Below, one piece after another: positions 1 through 7,316 of a stretch of 37,709 nucleotides of DNA. The stretch is from the NCBI GenBank assembly GCA_025452005.1, contig JANWJK010000081.1, positions 1-37,709 on the forward strand, written 5' to 3'. A model generated the notes under the pieces. That model worked only from the letters and a program-made list of their open reading frames with translations, made no database searches and had not been told where the DNA came from. Source of the stretch: Acetobacteraceae bacterium. Lineage in GTDB: Bacteria > Pseudomonadota > Alphaproteobacteria > Acetobacterales > Acetobacteraceae. A program made the position numbers and the translations under genes. Positions within the stretch are counted from its first letter, which is position 1, and every line of letters starts with the position of its first letter.

Positions 1-224
1 TCCACCGTGACGGCGCGCGCATCGGGCCAGCGCTCCACTGGGCGCCAGTGCTCCAGCGGCACGCAAACCGCGTAGGTGATCGCCACCTGGCAGGCGCCGT
101 ACACCGCGAACAGCGCCCACCCGTACGACACGTCCTCCCACTGCATCAGGTCCAGCGCATAGAGCAGCGGGATCAGCAGGTGCTCCTGCAGCCACCCGGC
201 GGCGAGGTCAAACGGGTCAGGCAT
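1..224 (-). CDS. sterol desaturase / fatty acid hydroxylase family protein, N-terminal part (runs off window start)
   Basis: Minus-strand ATG at 224..222; manual translation MPDPFDLAAGWLQEHLLIPLLYALDLMQWEDVSYGWALFAVYGACQVAITYAVCVPLEHWRPVERWPDARAVTV, open to the window edge; resembles the N-termini of membrane sterol desaturases. Confidence 0.55.
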   Translation of the reverse strand, partial: MPDPFDLAAGWLQEHLLIPLLYALDLMQWEDVSYGWALFAVYGACQVAITYAVCVPLEHWRPVERWPDARAVTV

Positions 225-228
225 GAAA

Positions 229-335
229 GGAACCACGGATGCACACGGATGCACACGGATGCTGGCCGAATGGTGGCCGCCGCTGTGCCTCGCAGTGGAC
301 CTTATCCGTGTTCATCCGTGTTCATCTGTGGTTCC
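229..335. repeat. imperfect inverted repeat (32-nt arms, 29/32 matching) between co-directional genes
   Basis: Left arm 229-260 ggaaccacggatgcacacggatgcacacggat; right arm 304-335 atccgtgttcatccgtgttcatctgtggttcc; 43-nt spacer. Confidence 0.85.
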
Positions 336-337
336 AA

Positions 338-1306
338 TCATCGCGCGGCAACGCTCGGTGCCGCGCTGCCCTTCGGGCTGAGGAAGAGGCCGTGCGGCGA
401 ACGGCCGACGTCGATCGTCTGGTAATCGCCGCTCGCTGGATCGAGCACCGCCACCTTTTCGGCCCAGCGCCGCGTGATCCATAGCCGGCCATCGGGCGCG
501 AAGGCGATATCGTCCGGGCCGCCGGGGATCGCATAGCTGCGGATCGGCGCAAGTGTCGCCGCGTCGAGCGACGTGGTGGTGCCGCCGACGCGGTTGTTCA
601 CCCAGATGATCTTGCGATCGGGCGAGATGAACAGGTTGTGCGCACCCTTGCCGGTGTGGATGCGCCCGGTCACGCGGCCGTCCGCTGGATCGACCACGGC
701 GACGTAATCGGTGCCCATGTCGGCGACCAGCACGCGGCCGTCGTGCCACAGCACCCCGGCCGGCGTCTTGCCGACCTTCGCCGTCCACAGCACCGCCAGG
801 CGGTTCAGGTCGATCGCCACCAGGCTGTCGGTGCCTTGCAGGCTGACGAACACCCGCGAGGAGTCTGGCGCGTAGTCCAGGTGGCTCGGCATCGTCGCCG
901 TCGGGAAGCGCTTCAGCAACTGCATGGAGCCGGCGTCGTAGACGTCGACCTGGTTGCGCGCGAGGCCGTTCACCACCAGGAAATGGCCGTTCGGGCTGAA
1001 TCCCAACTGATAGGGATCGGCGACCGGCAGGCGCCGCTGTAGCGCCGCGGTGGCCGGATCGAGGAACAGCATCTCGTTGCCCACGGTATCGCCGACCAGC
1101 AGGCTCCTGCCGTCCGGGCTCAGCGCCAGGTGGTGCGGCTCGCGCAGTACGGGGATGCGGCGGAGTTCCTTCTGGGAGGACATGTCCACCAGGCTGATCG
1201 AGGCGCCGCCCGAGTTGATGATAAAGGCGAGGCCGGAGGCGGCAGCGGGCGAGGCTGCCAGCAGCAGGGCCAGAAGCAGCAGGGCGGCAGCGCGGGCGAG
1301 GCGCAT
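338..1306 (-). CDS. secreted YVTN/YncE-type beta-propeller protein
   Basis: 322 aa with signal peptide (MRLARAAALLLLALLLAASPAAA) and repeated blades such as HLALSPDGRSLLVGD, QLGFSPNGHFLVVNG, DIAFAPDGRLWITRR. Confidence 0.85.
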   Translation of the reverse strand: MRLARAAALLLLALLLAASPAAASGLAFIINSGGASISLVDMSSQKELRRIPVLREPHHLALSPDGRSLLVGDTVGNEMLFLDPATAALQRRLPVADPYQLGFSPNGHFLVVNGLARNQVDVYDAGSMQLLKRFPTATMPSHLDYAPDSSRVFVSLQGTDSLVAIDLNRLAVLWTAKVGKTPAGVLWHDGRVLVADMGTDYVAVVDPADGRVTGRIHTGKGAHNLFISPDRKIIWVNNRVGGTTTSLDAATLAPIRSYAIPGGPDDIAFAPDGRLWITRRWAEKVAVLDPASGDYQTIDVGRSPHGLFLSPKGSAAPSVAAR

Positions 1307-1520
1307 GAGGCACGGCTCCCGTGAGAGAAGGGTGGCCTACGCCACCTGTCCCGCGTGCCGCAAGACAGAGCTTGGCTAGGGGTGGCGACCGCGCACCGCC
1401 TCCCCGTGGGCAGACGCCATGCGCTGTACACGAGAATGAGGAGTCGGAAGTTTTTACACTTTGGTTGTGCTCGCCCTTTGGTGGTCGACTAAGTGCCTGA
1501 TTTCCCTAGTGTTAGGCGAC

Positions 1521-1536
1521 TGGCACGCAACGTGCT
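1521..1536 (+). promoter_or_regulatory. putative sigma-54 (RpoN) -24/-12 promoter
   Basis: TGGCACGCAACGTGCT versus consensus TGGCACGN4TTGCW: GG and GC at the correct spacing, one mismatch (G for T); 59 nt upstream of the PEP-CTERM start codon. Confidence 0.65.
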
Positions 1537-1594
1537 TCTGGTGGTTGCAGCCTCGCCTGAGGGTTGAGGGAAACGAGTCCGAAAGGAGAGATCC

Positions 1595-2317
1595 ATGCCG
1601 AAGCTCTTGTCGATACCGAGCATCTTGGCCGGAGTGGCGGCGAGTGCCCTCCTGCTGGTTGGTTCGCCCGCCGCTTATGCGGCCCCTGGGACCTGCACGA
1701 ATACGTTCGTGATCGGGGGGCCCACGTTCAGTCAGAACTTCACGATCGACGCCGGGGGCGCGACGGTAACCCCAGTCGGTGGCTCTGGGGTGTTCGACTG
1801 CATCCGGCAGCAGGATAAGCTGTTCAGTGCCTTCAGCTTCGGCGCCTTGCCGGGTAGCGGCGCGGCCGATCTGTCGTTCGGCACCGTTGGCGGCCAGGAC
1901 ACCCACAGCATCTCGCTAACTGGTTCGGGCTTGACCAATGGCAGCACGTACACGGTCGGCTACAACATCGAGGTGGTCGGGAGCCTGGCGCACCTGCTCT
2001 CCTCAAACTCGGCCATCCTGCAGTCGTCGGGTGTGGCGTCGTTGATTGAGACGTTGACAGACAATGACGGTGACACGTTCAACATCGCCTTCACGCAGGT
2101 CAATGCGACTCCCGTCAGCGGCAACACTTCAACCGCCCTCGACCCTACGGTTGTTTGGGTGGATGTGTCCGACTCACTGACGCTGTCTTCAACCCCTGGG
2201 TCGAACGCCGACGGCATCCAGAACTCCTTTGTTGAAGGTGTTCCCGAGCCAGCCTCACTGTTCGTTCTCGGGGCGGGCATCGTTGGGCTCGGCTTGGTGA
2301 TCCGCCGCCGGCACTAG
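1595..2317 (+). CDS. PEP-CTERM sorting domain-containing exported protein
   Basis: 240 aa; N-terminal signal peptide; C-terminus VPEPASLFVLGAGIVGLGLVIRRRH (PEP motif, TM helix, basic tail); SD-like aaaggagag before ATG. Confidence 0.93.
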   Translation: MPKLLSIPSILAGVAASALLLVGSPAAYAAPGTCTNTFVIGGPTFSQNFTIDAGGATVTPVGGSGVFDCIRQQDKLFSAFSFGALPGSGAADLSFGTVGGQDTHSISLTGSGLTNGSTYTVGYNIEVVGSLAHLLSSNSAILQSSGVASLIETLTDNDGDTFNIAFTQVNATPVSGNTSTALDPTVVWVDVSDSLTLSSTPGSNADGIQNSFVEGVPEPASLFVLGAGIVGLGLVIRRRH

Positions 2318-2335
2318 AGTCTCCTGATCCGAACG

Positions 2336-2365
2336 ACCCAGTCGCCAGGCTCCTGGTGGCTGGGT
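2336..2365 (+). terminator. stem-loop downstream of PEP-CTERM gene
   Basis: ACCCAGTCGCCAGGCTCCTGGTGGCTGGGT: 12-bp stem including two G-U pairs, small loop. Confidence 0.5.
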
Positions 2366-2392
2366 CCGCCTTTCCGAAGTCTTCTGCTTCGC

Positions 2393-2418
2393 GCCCCGGC
2401 CTGCTGGGGCGAATTTTT
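2393..2418 (+). terminator. intrinsic terminator-like hairpin with T-run
   Basis: GCCCC-ggcctgct-GGGGC followed by gaATTTTT. Confidence 0.55.
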
Positions 2419-2498
2419 CGCCGGCTGGCGAGAGCGCTGTCACACCAGACCGAACGCCGCTATGCTCGGGGATGATCGACCCGGAAAAGTGAGCCGAT

Positions 2499-3110
2499 AT
2501 GGTTTGGTGCAGCCGTCGCCCCGTCGCGGGCCTGGCAATCGCCGTGTGCATCTGTTCGGCCGCGGTCGCGTGGGCTCAGCAGCCCGATCATCCCTTACTG
2601 CTGCCCAAGAATGACGTCACGGTCGTCTATCGCTTCGATCGCATCGGCCTGCATGATTACCACAAGTGGCAGGTGATCTACTCCGACGTAGGGCAGCGGG
2701 TTCGTCACGATTATTTCCGCTGGTTCGAGGCGACACGGCCTTTCGTCACAGTGATCTATGACGGTCCGGCGAACCGCTTCATCACCATACACTACGAGAG
2801 CAGAAGCTACAGCGAGCGGCCGATTGGTAACACCGACAACCCCGCTGCACTGCTCAAGCCCGACATGCACTTCACCCGCCTCGGGACGTCGATCGTCGCA
2901 TTCGCTCCGTGCACCGATTGGCAGGTGCAATTTCCGGACACAAGCGAGGAGCAGGACACCGCCTGCGTGACCGACGATGGCATCGTGCTCCGCATCGTGC
3001 CGTCGAAACCGAATGTCGCGTCGATGACCGCGACCGAAATTCATTTCGGTGCACCGCCGGACGGGGCGTTCGACCCACCCGCACGCTTCAAGCGCGAGCC
3101 CGGACGTTGA
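2499..3110 (+). CDS. hypothetical secreted protein
   Basis: 203 aa, signal peptide-like N-terminus (GLAIAVCICSAAVAWAQ), codon-consistent ORF; no family recognised. Confidence 0.7.
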   Translation: MVWCSRRPVAGLAIAVCICSAAVAWAQQPDHPLLLPKNDVTVVYRFDRIGLHDYHKWQVIYSDVGQRVRHDYFRWFEATRPFVTVIYDGPANRFITIHYESRSYSERPIGNTDNPAALLKPDMHFTRLGTSIVAFAPCTDWQVQFPDTSEEQDTACVTDDGIVLRIVPSKPNVASMTATEIHFGAPPDGAFDPPARFKREPGR

Positions 3111-3133
3111 TCTAGCCGGGCGAACACACGGTC

Positions 3134-3319
3134 GCTCAGGTTGCCGACCTCGCCGCTCAGTATATTGAACAGCCGCACCATCGGCAGTTGCTGGGCCAGC
3201 AGCGGCAGCAGGCAGGCGGCCAGAAACAACGGCAGGATGCGGCATCGATGGGGGAATGCGCCGGAGCGGTCGAAGCCCAGCGTCAGCCCCGTTACCGCGA
3301 TCGCGCAGGTGAGCGGCGC
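3134..3319 (-). pseudogene. internal fragment of O-antigen ligase-like gene (duplicate of 4406..4600)
   Basis: 186 nt with 9 mismatches to 4406..4600 plus one 9-nt in-frame gap; encodes LAACLLPLLAQQLPMVRLFNILSGEVGNLS, against the same stretch in the intact gene. Confidence 0.9.
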
Positions 3320-3322
3320 CCT

Positions 3323-3607
3323 TCAAACCAGCTCAAGCCGCAGCTCGCGGCCAACCAAGGCGGCCGCACGCTGCAGGCTTTCGACGGTCACGTTGCCTTT
3401 CGCCTTCAGAATGCGGTCGACCTGTGCACGGCTAGTGTGCATGCGCTGGGCGAGCTCCGCCTTGGTGATGCCCTGGCGTTCCATCTCCCTGACAAGCTGC
3501 CAGGCGACGACGCGGGTCACCGCTTCGGCATTTGCCGCTTCACGGATGCCTTCCTCCGCCAGGAAGGCATCGAGAGTAGTGCCCCAATGGGGATTCTTCG
3601 CGCTCAC
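3323..3607 (-). CDS. HigA-like XRE/HTH antitoxin
   Basis: GTG start in a GTGA overlap with the toxin-frame stop; VSAKNPHWGTTLDAFLAEEGI...ITKAELAQRMHTSRAQVDRILKAKGNVTVESLQRAAALVGRELRLELV, HTH pattern. Confidence 0.75.
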   Translation of the reverse strand: MSAKNPHWGTTLDAFLAEEGIREAANAEAVTRVVAWQLVREMERQGITKAELAQRMHTSRAQVDRILKAKGNVTVESLQRAAALVGRELRLELV

Positions 3608-3934
3608 GCCTGCATATCCTTCATCCGCCGCCGCGCCAGGTCCAAATCCCCCGCCGGCGTTCTCTGAGTTCTTCTTGATGAAGCCATGCACCACACCGAT
3701 CCGCCTCCTATGGACAAAGAACAGCAGCCGCGCGATGCGGCTGCTCGGCAGTGGACTGCGAACCTCCCACAGGCCGTCGCCGAGGGGCCGGCACAGCGGC
3801 ATCCCGATCGGCCAGCCAAACTGGACCGTGGCGAGATCGGTGCCGATTGCCCGCCGATCTTCCGCCGGCAATCTCCGCAGCCACGCGAGCACCGGTTCCG
3901 CGCCACCAGACGTGCGATAGAAGACAACCGGCAT
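3604..3934 (-). pseudogene. HigB/RelE-superfamily (Gp49-like) toxin, apparently frameshifted; ORF track reports a 203-aa toxin-antitoxin fusion instead
   Basis: N-terminal frame MPVVFYRTSGGAEPVLAWLRRLPAEDRRAIGTDLATVQFGWPIGMPLCRPLGDGLWEVRS...VVHGFIKK; the canonical C-terminus TQRTPAGDLDLARRRMKDMQA* lies in the next frame after one extra A in aagaagaactcag (3665-3678). Confidence 0.7.
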
Positions 3935-3984
3935 CTCGGTCAGGCGCGCCGGGCCTATCCGCGTCTTTCCGACCTTGATTGTGT

Positions 3985-3990
3985 ATTATA
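3985..3990 (-). promoter_or_regulatory. candidate -10 box (TATAAT) for the toxin-antitoxin locus
   Basis: attata on + strand = TATAAT on the - strand, overlapping the ligase stop codon (3986-3988); no good -35 seen. Confidence 0.35.
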
Positions 3991-5374
3991 AAAAGTACTG
4001 CTGCTCAAGGTCTGGAGCCTGGGCGCGCCCAACGCGATCACGGGCGAACACCGCCGCCGCGAACGTGAAGAACACGCAGGCGGTGGTCGCGATCAGCACG
4101 TTGTCGGTGTAGGCGTGCACCGCGAAGGCCAGGAACACCAGCCGCATGATCGCCTTGTCGGTCCGGCACAGCCGACGCGTGCGCCGCCACACCCATAACA
4201 CGAACAGCACGATCAGCAGTCCCCGCCCGAGCTGGCCGCCCTCTACCTCCGTGCGCAGATACTCGTTGTGCGCCGCCCAGCTCTGGATCATCCGCGCCAG
4301 CTCGCTGTCCGGCGGGATCACCGCGTTGCCAGCCCCAACCCCCCAGCCGAACCAGGGCGACGCCGCGGCCGCCTGCTCGAACAGCGGCCAGAGCAGCTCG
4401 CGGCCGCTCAGGTTGCCGGCCTCGCCGCTCAGTACATTGAACAGCCGCACCATCGGCAGTTGCTGGGCCAGCACGGCCAGCAGCGGCAGCAGGCAGGCGG
4501 CGAGCAACAGCGGCAGGATGCGGCACCGCTGGGGGAATGCGCCGGAGCGGACGAAGCCCAGCGTCAGCCCCGTTACCGCGATCGCGCAGGCGAGCGGCGC
4601 GCGGGCACCGGTCAGCACCAGGACTGCGAAGTTAGCCGCCAGGAGCAGCAGCCAGCGCGACCGGCCGTCGCGGTAAAGCTCGATCAGACAGGCGTAGATC
4701 GCGGCCAGGCAGAAGCCAGCGAGAAATGCCGGGTGGCCGAGGCCGGCCAGGCGCGCGCCGCCGCTGTCGACGAATACCGCGCGCAAACCCGCAAGGTCGA
4801 GCGCCGCTCCGCCGGCCACGGACAGCAGCGGGATCCAGGCGGTGGCGCGCACTATCGCACTGCCCCACTCAGGCGACAGTCGGCTGAATGCGAAGGCGAA
4901 GGGTGCCACCGAGCCCAGCAGCGAGCGCACACTGTCTGCCGGCGTCAGGTCGGGATGCAGCCCGTGCGCCAGTCCCGCGACGAACATCGCGACGAACGCC
5001 AGGGCAGGATTGAACACGTCGGGGTAGGGTCCGTAACGGAGAATGCACAGCAACGCGAGGCCGAGTTCGGCCGCCTTCACCGCGGCGATCGTGGGCTGAT
5101 AAGCGGCGAGACCGACTATGTCGCCGAGCGTCATCTCCAGCGTGGCGCCCGCGATCAGCAGCCAGACGACACAGACGGCGACGAGATGGCGGAATGCCAG
5201 GATGCCGACGGTCGCGACGGCGACGATCGCCAGCGGCGCCCAGAACCAGCGAGGCGCGAGCACCGCGCCGGTGGTGGCAAAGGCGAACGCTCCGCAGATC
5301 GCCAGCAGCACCGGACGGTTCCAATCGGCCTGTGCGGACCGAGGTGTCGGCAGTGGGTTCGCCATGGTCCACAT
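3986..5374 (-). CDS. O-antigen ligase / Wzy-WaaL family membrane protein
   Basis: 462-aa polytopic protein with a late periplasmic-loop region (FNVLSGEAGNLSGRELLWPLFEQAAAASPWFGWGVGAGNA...AAHNEYLRTEVEGGQLG) typical of the O-antigen ligase/polymerase family. Confidence 0.85.
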   Translation of the reverse strand: MWTMANPLPTPRSAQADWNRPVLLAICGAFAFATTGAVLAPRWFWAPLAIVAVATVGILAFRHLVAVCVVWLLIAGATLEMTLGDIVGLAAYQPTIAAVKAAELGLALLCILRYGPYPDVFNPALAFVAMFVAGLAHGLHPDLTPADSVRSLLGSVAPFAFAFSRLSPEWGSAIVRATAWIPLLSVAGGAALDLAGLRAVFVDSGGARLAGLGHPAFLAGFCLAAIYACLIELYRDGRSRWLLLLAANFAVLVLTGARAPLACAIAVTGLTLGFVRSGAFPQRCRILPLLLAACLLPLLAVLAQQLPMVRLFNVLSGEAGNLSGRELLWPLFEQAAAASPWFGWGVGAGNAVIPPDSELARMIQSWAAHNEYLRTEVEGGQLGRGLLIVLFVLWVWRRTRRLCRTDKAIMRLVFLAFAVHAYTDNVLIATTACVFFTFAAAVFARDRVGRAQAPDLEQQYFL

Positions 5375-5915
5375 CGCAGCACCAAATCCTTACCGAACGG
5401 CTTTTTCCCGCCCAAGGATCGGCTGATCTCGCCATAACAGCGGGGAAACGAACGATAAGCTCACTGCTGGTGGTCGCGACGGGGCTGTGCATCGGTCTGT
5501 CACCGAACGGTCCGGTGGTCTAAGTGGCCGAGAGAGCCGGCACGCTCGAGGATTGACTTCGGGATTGTCTCTGCCAAACATGGCGACCGCTGAATTCAGG
5601 GAAACAGCTAGGAATCCATGGCCCGGCGATCGTGCAGCGTCTCGCCGAACTGGGTGGCCTTGCGTCGCCAATCCCCGCGAGTTCGAGACAACCGAACAAG
5701 CTCGCCAATATGCTATGAGTTGCTCGGCCGGATAACGGCTGCGACGACCCGGCGTTTTCTCACCCTGACGATGCTCTTCGACGCACGCGCACCCCGCTGG
5801 AGAGTGACGGGTTCACGTCGGCATGGAAGAAGACGGTCGATGAGGCGATGAAGCAGGCTCCGGACGCGACTTCGGTCAACACTGCAAGCCCACCATCATA
5901 AAAGGGGAAACCAAC

Positions 5916-6359
5916 ATGAAACAGATGATGCTGATAGCCGCAGCCACCTTGACGGCCACAGCAGCGGGCTGCACCCCGCCGCCAACGCAGCCCGCACAGC
6001 AACAGGCGATGCAGGCGCAGTTGGACCTCCCGCCGGGCAGGGTCTACTCCTGGCATTCCTCAGCGCAGGCCGGATGTCCAGCGTTGGACTGGCACATCGT
6101 GTTGCAGGCAGGGGGTGTCCTGGACGGCATGATCTCTTGGAACGATATGCAATCGTTCGCTCATGCCTCGGGCAGTGTGAACGTGCAGACCGGAGCATTC
6201 CAGATGAACGCGACGGAGGTCGGGGGTCAGGGCCGAACTGCCACCATCGACGGAATGGTCAATCCGCGAAGCGGCTGGCTTACCGCCAACATCCACGGCC
6301 AGAATGTGAGCTGTCAGGGCGTCCAGGTGCCCTGGTGGACTCCGCCCCCCACGAAATGA
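5916..6359 (+). CDS. small putative lipoprotein / secreted protein
   Basis: 147 aa; MKQMMLIAAATLTATAAGC lipobox-like; ggggaaacc RBS-like sequence upstream; no family recognised. Confidence 0.65.
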   Translation: MKQMMLIAAATLTATAAGCTPPPTQPAQQQAMQAQLDLPPGRVYSWHSSAQAGCPALDWHIVLQAGGVLDGMISWNDMQSFAHASGSVNVQTGAFQMNATEVGGQGRTATIDGMVNPRSGWLTANIHGQNVSCQGVQVPWWTPPPTK

Positions 6360-6397
6360 TCACTGGCCACTTCGGGCAAACCCCAGGCTGACCGGTC

Positions 6398-6718
6398 TCA
6401 GTCGGCCCGCGTCACCAGGGCGGCATCGGCGATCCGCTCGAGCCGCAGGGCTTGCGTGTGCAGCCCTGCGACGCGGGTGCCCAGCGTGTCCAGGCTACTA
6501 CGATAGCGGTGCAGGCTGTCGCCGAGGCCGGAGACCACCGTACTCAGGTTGGCTAGTGCGCCGCGCCACGCGGCGATGGCAGCACGCTGCCCGGCCACAG
6601 CCTCGTCCAGCGCAGCCAGCGCGCGTTGCAGCCGCTCTTGCCCGGCGTCTCTGGCGGGCCCTGACCGACGCGGCGGGAAGGCAATGATCTCAGCGGTAAC
6701 CGGTGGCGGCTCGGACAT
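6398..6718 (-). CDS. small hypothetical protein with coiled-coil character
   Basis: ORF to 6754; internal start MSEPPPVTAEIIAFPPRR at 6718 more plausible; Ala/Leu/Arg-rich heptads. Confidence 0.55.
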   Translation of the reverse strand: MSEPPPVTAEIIAFPPRRSGPARDAGQERLQRALAALDEAVAGQRAAIAAWRGALANLSTVVSGLGDSLHRYRSSLDTLGTRVAGLHTQALRLERIADAALVTRAD

Positions 6719-6781
6719 GGACGGCACTCCGTCAGGTGACAGAGAGCAAATCATGGTGGTGACGCAAAATCCAGATGAATC

Positions 6782-7264
6782 TTAAAATGTGATGGCCTGA
6801 TCCAGCAATCGAAGGGTCAGCACGGTTACCATCATCGCGACGGCCACCACGGTGAACCCCCAGCGCAGCCAGAGGTAGCGCGGCGGCAGCAGACTGCGTT
6901 TGCCGGCCTCCTGCTCCAGCAGCACGGCGCCGATGTAGGCGGCGATCAGCAGGATGAGAGAGACCCAGGGTGCCGCCACCAGCGGCAGCAGCAGCGCGAT
7001 CCAGCCGGCGAGCGGCGGGAGGATGCCGAGCCCGAGCCGCGCCCGTTGGACGAAGGCTTCCTGGTGGCCCGACTGCAATTCGAACCCCCAGTGGACGCCG
7101 CCGGCGAACGCCAGTGTGACCGCGGCGTAGGCGATCAGCGCGCTCAGCATACGTGCCGATGTGGCGGGATCGGGGCCGAGTGCCGCCAGTCCGCAGACGA
7201 TGAACGGCACCAGGCCCAGGACGCTCAGCAGGATCGCCAACAGGGGCATGCGGCCATCTGCCAT
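6782..7264 (-). CDS. DUF3429-like inner membrane protein
   Basis: 160 aa, several TM helices, motif AYAAVTLAFAGGVHWGFEL. Confidence 0.75.
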   Translation of the reverse strand: MADGRMPLLAILLSVLGLVPFIVCGLAALGPDPATSARMLSALIAYAAVTLAFAGGVHWGFELQSGHQEAFVQRARLGLGILPPLAGWIALLLPLVAAPWVSLILLIAAYIGAVLLEQEAGKRSLLPPRYLWLRWGFTVVAVAMMVTVLTLRLLDQAITF

Positions 7265-7316
7265 ACGACGCGCCGCCTGGCTATGGGAAGATCGTCTCCC
7301 CCCGTTATGCTACGCC

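Noticed and set aside
4268-5437. 389-aa plus-strand ORF antisense to the O-antigen ligase gene
   Set aside because: Shadow ORF of a polytopic membrane protein gene; composition not protein-like.
5510-5570. tRNA-Ser/Leu-like string gtggccgagagagccggcacgct
   Set aside because: No closing acceptor stem or T-arm at the right distance; does not fold as a tRNA by inspection.
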